Shown one piece after another: positions 7,207 to 16,408 of a stretch of DNA of 64,000 bases; within the stretch, counting starts at the first letter, position 1, and each line of letters begins with the position of its first letter. Below the pieces are notes generated by a model. It was not told the DNA's origin. It saw nothing but the letters and a program-made list of their open reading frames with translations, and ran no database searches. This DNA comes from Bacillus salipaludis (GTDB lineage: Bacteria > Bacillota > Bacilli > Bacillales_B > DSM-18226), in the NCBI RefSeq assembly GCF_004358205.1, contig NZ_SMYO01000008.1, positions 186,001 through 250,000 on the forward strand, in the 5' to 3' direction. The position numbers and the translations under genes were made by a program.

Positions 7207-8343
7207 TTAATTAATGATTCCAGAATTCAACAGCTCCAATTGAAGGTCTACCTTTATTGGGATCTCTTTAATCGCAACATTTTTATATTTTCCCTCCCAA
7301 AGTCGATGATGGTGGACCTTGATTTCTTCTTCAATTCCAAACCCATCACAATTCGCTTTTTGTAATTTCGATATCGTTCTTTTAGCAGTATTCGTTAATC
7401 CAACTTTTATTTCATTATTAAGCTGCTCTAAATGAAGCGGACTTGTTAAATGATTTTTAGGATATTCCCTAATCCGATATTGGAGCTTTAGGGCTAAATT
7501 TGCGGTAACTGCACCATTTTTCACATTTAGTTTTGTCTTTGGCCGGGAATTGAGAATTTCAACAATGACATAATTCAATTGGTTTTGTTGATAACGGTGA
7601 TTCGTTTTCACCAAGAAGGAAACATTCTGTTTTATAGCTCCACTAAGAAGTATAAACATCTTTGATTCTGGAATGGTTAGTTTTCCAGTCATTTTTTCAT
7701 TATTAAACAACGCCATCCCCACTGATTCTGCCCGATTACCTTTACTATGAATTTTGATCAGCGGTAATAACGGATCCTTTGTATGTTTAAGTAATAAAGG
7801 ACAGACCGACTGAACATTATAATCTGTATAAAAACCTGTTGCTACCCCGCTTTTTAAAAACTCATCATAATATCGTCCATTTAAATCAGCCTCTACCTGT
7901 TTTAAACGAATCGCATCCATTGCCCTTCCTTGAACAATAGCCACTTTTGCACCAAGAGCACCTTTTGGATTCCGATAAATATTATCAAGTTCTTGATAGA
8001 GTCCTTTTGCTGCAATCCTCTCTCCGAAAAGTATCACTTGAGTTTTTGAAGTGTCAATTTTTTCAGAAATCTTCAAATCCTCCTGTAACAGCGAATCTCC
8101 AGCTGTTTCCCCACGTGAGGTAAGAATGGTACTTTTCGAAGAAGTTGTTGAGCTAGAAGTTAAATTTCCTGAACTCCCCAAACCGATTGGATACGAGGTA
8201 CTAGCAACTACTTCCCCTTTAGAGCCAACATCATATCCAATTAGTTCAATTATTTTTTGCTCTTTTAAAAGCCGCTGGTCCCAACAGCCTGTTAAGAAAA
8301 ACGGAATATAAACTACCATAAACCATCTAATTATCTTTTGCAT
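7207..8343 (-). CDS. Spore germination protein GerC family (lipoprotein subunit)
   Basis: The protein begins with a lipoprotein signal peptide ending in FFLTGCWDQ, so the Cys should be lipidated. The Ger(x)C fold follows, with typical segments such as FLKSGVATGFYTDY and the C-terminal family domain. GerC lipoproteins sit on the outer face of the spore inner membrane and are needed for germinant-receptor function. The ATG at 8343 has AGAAGG nine bases upstream; a GTG three codons earlier touches that site directly and is unlikely. It is the last gene of an A-B-C operon and overlaps gerB by 17 bp. Confidence 0.92.
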   Translation of the reverse strand: MQKIIRWFMVVYIPFFLTGCWDQRLLKEQKIIELIGYDVGSKGEVVASTSYPIGLGSSGNLTSSSTTSSKSTILTSRGETAGDSLLQEDLKISEKIDTSKTQVILFGERIAAKGLYQELDNIYRNPKGALGAKVAIVQGRAMDAIRLKQVEADLNGRYYDEFLKSGVATGFYTDYNVQSVCPLLLKHTKDPLLPLIKIHSKGNRAESVGMALFNNEKMTGKLTIPESKMFILLSGAIKQNVSFLVKTNHRYQQNQLNYVIVEILNSRPKTKLNVKNGAVTANLALKLQYRIREYPKNHLTSPLHLEQLNNEIKVGLTNTAKRTISKLQKANCDGFGIEEEIKVHHHRLWEGKYKNVAIKEIPIKVDLQLELLNSGIIN

Positions 8344-9433
8344 TGGATTCACCCTTCTGCTGCTTTTTAAATAAAAGGGAAATGATTAAAAGAGATATAG
8401 GAATAACCATTAAAAAGATGAAACCAACATAGGTAGTGAACTGCGTTAATTTTTCTATCGCTTTTTGATGATTAAAAAATAGAGCAACACCAAAACAAAT
8501 GATGGCTGATAAATAAACGAAAGACCTTCTATTCCATTTCTTTATTAAAAAAGTACCAGCTAACGATGCACCGTAAAGGTAGCTTATAAAGGATGTCCCC
8601 ACCAAAATAATCCACAGAGAAATAAGGACTAAATCAGGTCTTTCGATAATTTTGAAAGTAAAAGACTTTAAAAGATAAAGGACAGGCTCTGGGAACAGAA
8701 TCATTTCGTCATTACTAAAGTAAATTAAGCAGACAAAGGTTAGGAATGAATATAATAGGGTGACAAATAAATTAGCCAATGTAACAGCTTTAACCCGTTC
8801 CTTTCCTGTTGAAATAACAAAAGGTGATACGATCAGAAACATTTCCATCCCCTGCCATGCTAAGGTGGCATGTGAAGCTCCTTTTATCATGTTCAAAATT
8901 CCTGAATGACCAATCGGCATGATATAGTGAAAATTTCCATCTCTAAAAGCAATTGAAGCAGTAAATATAAAAACGAATAATACAAAAGTAGCAAGAAAAT
9001 AAAACCTGGCAATTACCTTAAGGTTTTCGACCGCCATGTATATTCCGATGGAGCACATCAAAATAAGGATCACCCAATAAGGAGTGTAAAGGAGCATCCA
9101 TTTTTTTATAATATAGACAAATAAAATTAGAATGGTGGAGCCAGTCAGTAAGAAATAGAATGCATAAAAAACGGTTAAGCATTTTCCCAAAACCCTTCCC
9201 AAAATTGATTGCAGGATTTGAAATAAATGCTGCTTAGGGAACCGATTACATAAAATCAGATAGACAATAGCAAGAACCTCCATAAGAAGCCCTGTAAGGA
9301 GAAGGGATATCCAGCTATCTCCTTTTGCAAATTTGTGAATGTCGTATGGTAACGAAAGAAAAGCCACCCCTATTTGAGTCTGTATTAAAAAGGTAATAAG
9401 CTGAAGCTTCGTAATTTGGTTTTCATTTTTCAT
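8327..9433 (-). CDS. Spore germination protein GerB family (permease-like subunit)
   Basis: This is an integral membrane protein with about ten helices, belonging to the spore germination GerAB group of the APC transporter superfamily. It includes the helix-1 pattern ITFLIQTQIGVAFLSLPYD and the segment HATLAWQGMEMFLIVSPF. In characterised receptors the B subunit binds the germinant amino acid. It overlaps the 3' end of gerA by 11 bp and the 5' end of gerC by 17 bp, consistent with translational coupling. Confidence 0.92.
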   Translation of the reverse strand: MKNENQITKLQLITFLIQTQIGVAFLSLPYDIHKFAKGDSWISLLLTGLLMEVLAIVYLILCNRFPKQHLFQILQSILGRVLGKCLTVFYAFYFLLTGSTILILFVYIIKKWMLLYTPYWVILILMCSIGIYMAVENLKVIARFYFLATFVLFVFIFTASIAFRDGNFHYIMPIGHSGILNMIKGASHATLAWQGMEMFLIVSPFVISTGKERVKAVTLANLFVTLLYSFLTFVCLIYFSNDEMILFPEPVLYLLKSFTFKIIERPDLVLISLWIILVGTSFISYLYGASLAGTFLIKKWNRRSFVYLSAIICFGVALFFNHQKAIEKLTQFTTYVGFIFLMVIPISLLIISLLFKKQQKGESNAKDN

Positions 9434-10922
9434 TTTTTTCCCATCTTCTTGGTCGATATAGTCGTTTTTTATTTTGAACTAATAACTCTCTAGGTCGGAA
9501 CTTTAAAAGCCAAAGTGGGAATCGAATAAATGCATCCTTCATCCCTTGTACATTAAACGGAGCAACAGGTGTAAAATACGGTGTTCCAAGGGACTCAATT
9601 TTACAAAGGTGACCAACGATAAACATTAAAGAAAAGATGATTCCGACAAAACCAAAGGTAGCAGCAGAAAGCATAATTGGAAAGGTTAGCAGCCGAACAG
9701 TGTTACTCATTTCATAGGATGAAATCGTATAGGATGATATCGAAGTAAGGGCAATCACGATAACCATAATATTTGATACTAATCCTGCCGAAACAATTGC
9801 ATCCCCGATGATCAGACCACCGACAATTCCTATTGTTTGTCCAATTGGTGATGGCAGTCGAATTCCTGCTTCTCTAATTAATTCAATCGTGAACGCCATA
9901 ATCATTGCCTCGATTAAAGGTGGAAATGGAATGTTCTCTACCGAGTTTTTTACAAGAAATAAAATTTCATTTGGGATAATTTCAAAATGGAAACCGATCA
10001 CTGCAATATATAAAGCTGGTAATAAAAGTGAGAGGAAAAAGCTCGTTACTCTTAAAAGCCGAAAAGTAGAGCTTGTTAAAATCCTACTGTTGTAATCATC
10101 CGTCGTTTGAAAGAAAGAAAAAAATGATACGGGAAGAACAAGAACATCACAACTGCCTTCGGACATTAAGACAATTCTTCCCTCCATTAATTGAGCAATT
10201 GCCCGGTCTGGTCTTTCCGTAAAAAGTATATGCGGAAAAGGAGATAATGGCTGATCCTCAATTAACTCTTCTAAGTACCCGGGGCTAAAAGTCATGTCTG
10301 TAGATAGTGTTTGAAGTCTTTCTTCAAGTCTCTTTACCAACGTAAGGTTTGTTATACCATCCATATAGACAACGGCTATTTGGGTGTTCGTATATTGACC
10401 GGTACGGTGATAATTAACTCTAAGATGTTTACTCTGAATCGCTTGCCTGATAAAGCCTAAATTTGTCGATAAACTTTCAACAAATCCAGCATGTGATCCT
10501 CTTACTGCTTTTTCATTATCGGGCTCCTTGGGGCTTCGTGATAGGTCTTTCTTTGTATTAAATGAAAAGAGATCATCCTCTCCATGAACGATCAAAATTG
10601 TATTTCCTTGTAACAATGCATTTATGGTATCTTCAAGCATAATCTTACTTTTTGTTTCAGCAGTATATGGAATCTCACCAAAATCTAATTCTGGATTTTT
10701 ACATAAAGGAACTAAGATACTTTCCTGGATTTTCTCCGAATCGGATATCGTTTCTAAATAGAAAAGAATTCCTTTCTCCTCATGATATAGAATAGGAAGC
10801 ATTAACAAATCCTCGGTGTTACCAAAAGCATCCTTAATAAACTGTACACGGCACTCGAATGCAGACTTTCCAATATCTGAAGGCAGTTTATTTGGTTCAC
10901 GATTAAATAAAGGTCGTTTCAT
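9423..10922 (-). CDS. Spore germination protein GerA family (A subunit)
   Basis: The 499-residue protein has a soluble N-terminal region of about 270 residues, then about five membrane helices and a short cytoplasmic tail. Characteristic strings are AVYMDGITN, TERPDRAIAQLMEGRIVLM and ELIREAGIRLPSPIGQTIGI. The A subunit of germinant receptors oligomerises into a cation channel that opens on germinant binding. It leads the minus-strand A-B-C operon. The 110 bp upstream must hold its promoter; forespore sigma-G control is expected from biology, but I could not identify convincing -35/-10 boxes. Confidence 0.93.
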   Translation of the reverse strand: MKRPLFNREPNKLPSDIGKSAFECRVQFIKDAFGNTEDLLMLPILYHEEKGILFYLETISDSEKIQESILVPLCKNPELDFGEIPYTAETKSKIMLEDTINALLQGNTILIVHGEDDLFSFNTKKDLSRSPKEPDNEKAVRGSHAGFVESLSTNLGFIRQAIQSKHLRVNYHRTGQYTNTQIAVVYMDGITNLTLVKRLEERLQTLSTDMTFSPGYLEELIEDQPLSPFPHILFTERPDRAIAQLMEGRIVLMSEGSCDVLVLPVSFFSFFQTTDDYNSRILTSSTFRLLRVTSFFLSLLLPALYIAVIGFHFEIIPNEILFLVKNSVENIPFPPLIEAMIMAFTIELIREAGIRLPSPIGQTIGIVGGLIIGDAIVSAGLVSNIMVIVIALTSISSYTISSYEMSNTVRLLTFPIMLSAATFGFVGIIFSLMFIVGHLCKIESLGTPYFTPVAPFNVQGMKDAFIRFPLWLLKFRPRELLVQNKKRLYRPRRWEKNEK

Positions 10923-10992
10923 AAATGAACTCCTATGTTTAAAATGTTCATTTTATGTTCTGCAAAATTTTCCAAACTTATCCCTAGAAATG

Positions 10993-11027
10993 AAAAAGAA
11001 CCCTGAAGTAGGTTATTCTGGGTTCTA
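10993..11027 (-). terminator. Terminator after the ferritin-like gene
   Basis: On the minus strand AGAACCC and GGGTTCT pair around about 15 bases and are followed by TTTTC. It lies just past the stop at 11035. Confidence 0.7.
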
Positions 11028-11034
11028 TCGACTG

Positions 11035-11475
11035 TTATTTATGTTTAGTAAAATAATAAAGAAACCACACCGCATGGTTTTGCTCGTCTGCTGCAGCTCT
11101 TCGAAATACTTCTTTTATATGCTCTGTTGTAGCTGCATCAGCAATTTCCATATAAAAATCAACCGTTTTTTGTTCATCTTTTAGCGCAAATTCTAACCCG
11201 TCTAAATAAGCAGCCGGACACTCCTCCACAATTTTCGGCTGCGGTTGTCTCCCCGTGAGACTCACATATATCTGTTGGAATTGTTGAAAATGCTTGACTT
11301 CATCTTGACGAATTTCAAGGATTCTCTGCCGTTCTTCCTCATTTTTAGCCATATTTGCTAATTTGGAATAACAATTGATTGCACTATACTCCCCATTTAC
11401 AGCCTTTTCAACATCACTGACCAAGTTATTCGGTTGTCTAAAAAGAGCATCATGATAATTTGTATATGGATACAT
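11035..11475 (-). CDS. Ferritin-like di-iron domain protein, 146 aa
   Basis: The helical protein has two paired metal-ligand motifs of the rubrerythrin/ferritin-like fold: EYSAINCYSKLANMA with EVKHFQQF, and EFALKDEQKTVDFYMEIA with DEQNHAVWFLY. Each repeat supplies a Glu and an ExxH. No C-terminal rubredoxin domain is present. Related Bacillus proteins are poorly characterised, and a role in sporulation or oxidative-stress protection is a guess. The gene is monocistronic and lies directly upstream of the gerA-type operon on the same strand. Confidence 0.8.
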   Translation of the reverse strand: MYPYTNYHDALFRQPNNLVSDVEKAVNGEYSAINCYSKLANMAKNEEERQRILEIRQDEVKHFQQFQQIYVSLTGRQPQPKIVEECPAAYLDGLEFALKDEQKTVDFYMEIADAATTEHIKEVFRRAAADEQNHAVWFLYYFTKHK

Positions 11476-11559
11476 CCCTTACCCTCCCCATCTTACTGTT
11501 ACTATCCTATGGGAAGATGAAGAAATGGGTGCTAAAAACTCTTACTCTTGCCACTTAGA

Positions 11560-12258
11560 CTAATAAGGTTTATACCTCATCATAAAATCCTCTACTCTTT
11601 TCATAACTTCTTTTAATGCTTCTATTGAGGCAAAAATATCGCCCCCAATTTCCAAACTATGATCAGCATCTGGCACAATAAATGTATAGACAAGAGGATT
11701 ATTTTTTAAAGTTGAAACTTTTTCCTCATTAAAATGATGGTCCATGTCCCCAATCACACAAAGTGAGGGGTGGTCAGCATTTAATAATGCTTCATAAGCA
11801 TTATCAATTTTAACAAGGGGAGTCAGCCAGATACCAACTGCATTTTGAACAAAACCTTTTTCTGACCATTCCTTGGCCATTGGAATCGATCCAATCGATT
11901 TACCAAAAATAAAAAACTGTTCATAATTTGTATTTTTTAAAACTTCAACAACGACAACCTTCACATCATCGTACATCCACTGTGTTTGATCCGCATCAGG
12001 AAGCTCTTTAAACCGCTCATTCTTTGTAAACTGATAATTAATCTGTAAAACATCAACTTGATGATTTAAAAATAACCCCGTTGCATAATCAAAAAGCGGC
12101 CGCTGCGTTGTATAGCCTAGGCCTGGCAGCATGATACATATGCTTTTATTCGGTTTGTCACTGCGAATCCATGTATATGGAATTATTGAAAATTCATTTC
12201 TGATCACTTGAGCTTCAGATATTTGATACACACTAGCTCCTCCCGTTCTATTGAACAT
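11560..12258 (-). CDS. Alpha/beta hydrolase, 232 aa
   Basis: The nucleophile elbow is visible as FIFGKSIGSIPMA near residue 120 (GxSxG). LPGLGYTTQRPLFDY contributes the oxyanion region, CVIGDMDHHF the acid and VPDADHSLEIGGD the catalytic His. The order and length fit a small serine alpha/beta hydrolase. The substrate is unknown. It has no signal peptide, and no neighbouring gene is close enough to form an obvious operon. Confidence 0.75.
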   Translation of the reverse strand: MFNRTGGASVYQISEAQVIRNEFSIIPYTWIRSDKPNKSICIMLPGLGYTTQRPLFDYATGLFLNHQVDVLQINYQFTKNERFKELPDADQTQWMYDDVKVVVVEVLKNTNYEQFFIFGKSIGSIPMAKEWSEKGFVQNAVGIWLTPLVKIDNAYEALLNADHPSLCVIGDMDHHFNEEKVSTLKNNPLVYTFIVPDADHSLEIGGDIFASIEALKEVMKRVEDFMMRYKPY

Positions 12259-12440
12259 ACAGCCTCTTTATTCCCAACCGTTTTTCGGCATACCGACAAA
12301 TATCTTTTTTAATAAAAACTCATCTTTGTCCTTCATTAACTACAACTAGTTTCTATTTTAATTCTTGATAAAAGCATAATATACCTTTTTTGGGATGCGA
12401 GACTAATTGGCCGACTAGCCGCTCCATAATATCGTATCGA

Positions 12441-12469
12441 TTTAATTAAACGATTGATTAGTATATGAA
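12441..12469. repeat. Dispersed palindromic motif, copy 1
   Basis: The stretch TTTAATTAAACGATTGATTA and the following GTATATG match four other copies in the window (near 21501, 21568, 25088 and 25153) with one or two changes. This copy lies about 85 bp upstream of the RNase J-like gene, where it could overlap the promoter. Confidence 0.6.
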
Positions 12470-12553
12470 TATCCCTTAAAAAGCTCTATTTTAAATAAAG
12501 AATTTCGAAACGGGAATACTAAATTTACCTATTTGGCTTTGGGAGGTATAAAC

Positions 12554-14227
12554 TTGAGTACCCGTGAAAATACATTGTCAATTTTCGCTTTAGGCGGTAT
12601 TAATGAAATCGGTAAAAATATGTATGTGGTTCAATATTCAGAGGAAATTGTGATAATCGATTGTGGAGGAAAGTTCCCCGATGAAAGTTTATTAGGAATT
12701 GACCTAATTATCCCTGACATCACTTACCTTGAGGAAAATCAAGAAAAAATTCGCGGGATGATTGTGACCCATGGACATGAGGACCATATCGGCGGAATTC
12801 CATACTTTTTACGAAAATTAAATGTACCCATTTATGCAACCCGCTTTACACTTGGCCTGATTGAATTAAAGTTAGAGGAACATCGGCTCAAAGGCGACAC
12901 CAAACTTGTTCAAATTGATTCGGAATCGATATTGGAACTTGGCAAGATGAAGGTTTCCTTTTTCAAAACAAGCCATAGTATTCCTGATTGTCTGGGGATT
13001 GTTTTTCACACACCTGAAGGGAATGTCGTCCATACAGGGGACTTTAAATTTGATTTAACTCCTGCCAATAATGCATCATCTGATATTCATAAAATGGCCA
13101 AAATCGGCAGCGATGGAGTTCTGGCTTTAATCTCTGAAAGCACCAATGCCGAGCGTAAAGGACTGTCGCCATCAGAGCAGATGGTCGGTAACCATATGGA
13201 TGAGGCCTTTATGAAAGCACATGGGAAAATTATCGTGTCTACATTTGCATCGAATGTGAACCGGATTCAACAGGTTGTCAATGCTGCTATGCTGACCAAT
13301 CGAAAGCTGGCACTGCTTGGCCGAAGTATGGTAAATGTCGTAGGTGTTGCAATCGAACGCGGGTATTTAACCGTGCCTGAAGGGATGTTGATTGAGGCAC
13401 GTGATGTAGATCCATTGCCGCCAGAAAGAGTAGCGATACTTTGTACCGGAAGTCAGGGAGAACCAATGGCGGCCCTCGCCCGCCTTGCTAGCGGAAGCTA
13501 TCGGGATGTCGCAATTTATCCAGACGACACCGTTATTTTAGCAGCATCTCCTATACCTGGAAATGAAAAAGACGTATCGCGGATTATTGATAACCTCTTT
13601 AAACTTGGCGCAAGAGTCATTTATGGCTCCGGAAGTTCAACCGGAATGCATGTTTCCGGGCATGGGTATCAGGAAGATCTAAAGCTTATGCTTACCTTGA
13701 TGAAACCAACCTATTTTATTCCGATACATGGTGAATACAGAATGCTCCATCATCACCAGTTGCTGGCGGAATCTGTTGGAGTAGAAAAAGGTAACACCTT
13801 CATTATTAAAAATGGTGATGTTGTCGATATTGAAAACTCGGTCGCCCGCCAGACGCGAAGTGTTCCATCCGGGGATACATATGTTGACGGTATGGGTGTG
13901 GGGGATATCGGGGAAATTGTGCTTCGCGACCGCAAGCAGCTTTCGGAAGATGGAATGTTGGTGATTGTGATTACTATTAGTAAATCCGACAGAAAGATTA
14001 TTTCCGGTCCGGACACGATTACACGTGGTTTCGTCTTTGTAAAAAATTCAGATGATCTTCTTAAAGAGGTGAATCGTCTTACCAAAAAGACCGTCACTGA
14101 CCTTCAAGGAGAAAACATCCGGCAATGGAATGTTATTAAACAAAATATTAAAAAATCAGTCGGTCAATACCTTTTCACCCAAACAAAGAGAAAGCCAATG
14201 ATCCTTCCGATCATTATTGAAATCTAA
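12554..14227 (+). CDS. Ribonuclease J family protein, 557 aa
   Basis: The product is a beta-CASP metallo-beta-lactamase ribonuclease with endonuclease and 5'-3' exonuclease capacity in its family. The HxHxDH zinc motif is intact (VTHGHEDHIGGIPYFLRK), as are HSIPDCLG, HTGDFKFD and HGEYRMLHHH. All metal ligands of an active enzyme therefore appear present. In B. subtilis RNase J2 the same motif is degraded. TTG at 12554 was chosen because GGGAGG lies seven bases upstream. The sequence differs from both J1 and J2 as I remember them, suggesting a third paralogue. Confidence 0.88.
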   Translation: MSTRENTLSIFALGGINEIGKNMYVVQYSEEIVIIDCGGKFPDESLLGIDLIIPDITYLEENQEKIRGMIVTHGHEDHIGGIPYFLRKLNVPIYATRFTLGLIELKLEEHRLKGDTKLVQIDSESILELGKMKVSFFKTSHSIPDCLGIVFHTPEGNVVHTGDFKFDLTPANNASSDIHKMAKIGSDGVLALISESTNAERKGLSPSEQMVGNHMDEAFMKAHGKIIVSTFASNVNRIQQVVNAAMLTNRKLALLGRSMVNVVGVAIERGYLTVPEGMLIEARDVDPLPPERVAILCTGSQGEPMAALARLASGSYRDVAIYPDDTVILAASPIPGNEKDVSRIIDNLFKLGARVIYGSGSSTGMHVSGHGYQEDLKLMLTLMKPTYFIPIHGEYRMLHHHQLLAESVGVEKGNTFIIKNGDVVDIENSVARQTRSVPSGDTYVDGMGVGDIGEIVLRDRKQLSEDGMLVIVITISKSDRKIISGPDTITRGFVFVKNSDDLLKEVNRLTKKTVTDLQGENIRQWNVIKQNIKKSVGQYLFTQTKRKPMILPIIIEI

Positions 14228-14234
14228 ATTCACA

Positions 14235-14270
14235 AAAATGGCTCAGTTCCTGCACTGAGCCATTTTTCGT
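14235..14270 (+). terminator. Strong intrinsic terminator
   Basis: AAAAATGGCTCAG and CTGAGCCATTTTT form a perfect stem with a short loop. It ends the RNase J-like gene. Confidence 0.9.
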
Positions 14271-14328
14271 ATTTTCAGTAACGTTTCTAAACCTTAAAAC
14301 GACATTCATTCTTTTTTAATAATTTTTT

Positions 14329-14352
14329 CAGAGACCCTTCATTTTGTCTCTG
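14329..14352 (+). promoter_or_regulatory. Inverted repeat upstream of the cupredoxin gene
   Basis: CAGAGAC and GTCTCTG pair perfectly around ten bases, about 55 bp before the start codon. It is followed by A/T-rich sequence, not a T-run, so it is more likely an operator or 5'-UTR hairpin than a terminator. Confidence 0.4.
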
Positions 14353-14406
14353 TAAATATATGTTACGTTTTATAGGTATTAAAATTCGAGAGGAGAAATC
14401 TTACCT

Positions 14407-14859
14407 ATGAAAAAGAGAATGGGATTTTTATTTGCAGCAGTAGCTTTAATGGTAATGATGTTAAGCGCATGTGGAAGCACTAGTAATAATTCTTCAAGCG
14501 CGACAACATCTTCTAGTAAAAAGTCAGATACCACAACACAGACAGCTAAAACTGGGAATACACAAAAGGTTGCCGCAAAAAGTGCTTCAACAGGAAAAGT
14601 AGTTACTATCAAGGTTATGGCAAAGGATTTTGAATACGATAAAAAAGTAATCCATGTTAAAAAGGGTGATAAAGTAAGAATCACTCTACAAAGTAATGAT
14701 GGAGGTCATGGCTTTGCACTTCCAGCATTCAATGTAAACATTCAGGGGAATAAAAGTGCTGAGTTTACTGCTAATAAAACTGGGACATTTGAATACCACT
14801 GTTCTGTAGTATGCGGAGCAGGACATTCTAAAATGACGGGAAAATTAATAGTAGATTAG
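14407..14859 (+). CDS. Cupredoxin-domain lipoprotein with a CuA-type site, 150 aa
   Basis: The signal peptide ends in the lipobox MLSACG, so the mature protein is a membrane-anchored lipoprotein. A Ser/Thr/Lys-rich linker (residues 25-65) leads into a cupredoxin domain. Its C-terminal loop CSVVCGAGHSKM has the CxxxCxxxHxxM spacing of the binuclear CuA centre of cytochrome oxidase subunit II and N2O reductase, and the upstream His is in GGHGFALP. It may take part in copper handling or electron transfer outside the membrane (inference). It has its own ribosome binding site and terminator. Confidence 0.82.
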   Translation: MKKRMGFLFAAVALMVMMLSACGSTSNNSSSATTSSSKKSDTTTQTAKTGNTQKVAAKSASTGKVVTIKVMAKDFEYDKKVIHVKKGDKVRITLQSNDGGHGFALPAFNVNIQGNKSAEFTANKTGTFEYHCSVVCGAGHSKMTGKLIVD

Positions 14860-14898
14860 TATTTTGCTATAAAAGGGACTTTCTAATAAAGATCCTAA

Positions 14899-14947
14899 AA
14901 AGAAAAGAGTTGGCGAAAAACAATACTAGTTTTCCCAACTCTTTTTT
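14899..14947 (+). terminator. Terminator after the cupredoxin gene
   Basis: AAAGAGTTGG and CCAACTCTTTT pair around about 20 bases and end in TTTTTT. Confidence 0.8.
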
Positions 14948-15249
14948 CTCCAAAGTTAAAAATTTGTTGATTATTTCTTTTTTAAAAGTTTAGGCAATTC
15001 CTGCGCAATAATTTTGAGAGGGCTGCTTACTTTTTGTGTTAAACAAAGCATAATCCCCTATTTCACATAAAATGGAAAATGGGTCTTCTGCGTGGATAAT
15101 CTCTCCCCATGGACGAGCATATTATTCATGAGTGGAAGGCGACTGAATTTAAGCCTATTCCTCAAAAGTTGGTTAGCCAACTCGAAGATGAATGTGATTT
15201 TTAAATTTAATATGATATGAATATAAAAAACAAGGAGGAGCAGGATTTT
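14948..15249. other. Gene-poor gap with decayed open frames
   Basis: No confident gene. Two short overlapping frames (one starting MENGSSAWIISPHGRAYYS, the other MDEHIIHEWKATEFKP and ending at 15204) look like one small protein broken by a frameshift, but I do not recognise it. The last bases carry the AAGGAGGAG ribosome binding site of the HAD pseudogene. Confidence 0.3.
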
Positions 15250-15818
15250 ATGAACATATTATGGGATTTTGACGGAACGCTTTTTGATACGTACCCGGCA
15301 CTTTTAGAAGGATTTATGCAATTAACCCCCAAAAACTAGATCGGGGTGAAGTCTTAAAATGGCTGAAAAAGGACTCAAAAACAGCGTTTAAACATTATGG
15401 GATTAGTGAAGACCAACGAGGAAAATACGAAGAATTATACAACTACTATTCAAAACTAAATAGTAAACCGTTTGATTACATCGAAAATGTGTTATCAACT
15501 GTTAACAGCAATGTCATCGTCACTCACCGAGATAAGGAATCTACCATCTATCTCTTGGAAAAGTTCAATTTAAAAAAGTATTTCAAAGACATTGTTTCTG
15601 TTGAGGAAGATGGTTTTATTCGAAAACCCCATCATCCTTCTTATGAACACGTTCTTAAAAATCACAAAATAGATTTGGTGGTCGGGGACCGGGAACTAGA
15701 TTTAATTCCTGCGAGAGAATTAAAGATTAACACGGTTGCTTTTCAAAACAAAGGTATTGAAGCAAATTTTCATATTGAGAGTTATGCGGATTTTATTCCT
15801 GTGGTTCTTCAGCGATGA
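15250..15818 (+). pseudogene. HAD-superfamily phosphatase broken by a frameshift
   Basis: The frame from ATG 15250 gives MNILWDFDGTLFDTYPALLE, with the HAD motif I nucleophile DFDGT, and hits a stop at about 15337. The rest of the protein continues in another frame from about 15336, through VIVTHRDKESTIYLLEKF (motif II), a Lys in IRKPHHP and VVGDRELDLIPAREL (motif IV). The break lies in a homopolymer stretch of five C and five A, so either a true frameshift or a sequencing error is possible. The ribosome binding site is still intact. Confidence 0.8.
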
Positions 15819-15943
15819 TATGGAACAAAATCTCCCTAGATTACTGATGGATTTGGAATTCATCGGGGTCTTGAACACAAACTCCTTAGATGACTAACGG
15901 ATTTGGTCTTCATTGTAGCCTATAATTTTATATTGATTCCAGT

Positions 15944-16129
15944 CCATATTGCGTAAGCCGGCCCGATTGGAAGAATCTTTAATGAGAGGGAAGGAAAATA
16001 AAAGCTGAAACTTCCAAAAACAAGACATGCTACGGTAGGAAGAAATTTTTTAAATCCTTCTCCACGTTTTAGGCTTATTACACTTCCATTTTCAGCAAAT
16101 CCGGCTAGAGGGAGTAACAGCCTTGCCAT
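15944..16129 (-). pseudogene. Decayed copy of SMR efflux subunit (second gene of the pair)
   Basis: The translation MARLLLPLAGFAENGSVISL and following residues are near-identical to the first 60 residues of the intact SMR gene at 33661-33981. The copy then stops: its 3' third, encoding the last membrane helix, is missing and replaced by unrelated sequence. A four-helix SMR pump cannot form from it. Confidence 0.85.
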
Positions 16130-16136
16130 CTACTCA

Positions 16137-16386
16137 TCACCTAACCTTGGACAAATTATCGTACTTCTTGTTGACCATCATTTGACTCGAGTTTTTATCC
16201 GATTATGCCAAAAATCATTAAAATGACAAAAAATATTTTTAACAGATTATAGACTCTCCCCAAAAAATCGCCCCAACAGCTTTTGTTCCAACCGTACCCA
16301 AACCCGTAAAAATGGGCATACCCTGTTCCCACGAGTATTATACGTAAAGCTTTGGACAATAAAAAAGCTGAAAATAATAACCCCAA
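16137..16386 (-). pseudogene. Decayed copy of SMR efflux subunit (first gene of the pair)
   Basis: This matches the intact gene at 33989-34345 at DNA level, including the intergenic stretch around CATCTACTCATCACCTAACC. It is broken by several one-base insertions (for example GGTTTGGGTACGG in place of the intact turn) and lacks the first part of the gene. Fragments such as LLSKALRIILVGTGYA and FFVILMIFGIIG remain. Confidence 0.85.
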
Positions 16387-16408
16387 AAAGTAGATTCAGT
16401 AGGCTGTT

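Noticed and set aside
13753..14097. Minus-strand ORF inside the RNase J gene
   Set aside because: Shadow frame with Ser/Thr-rich composition typical of antisense reading.
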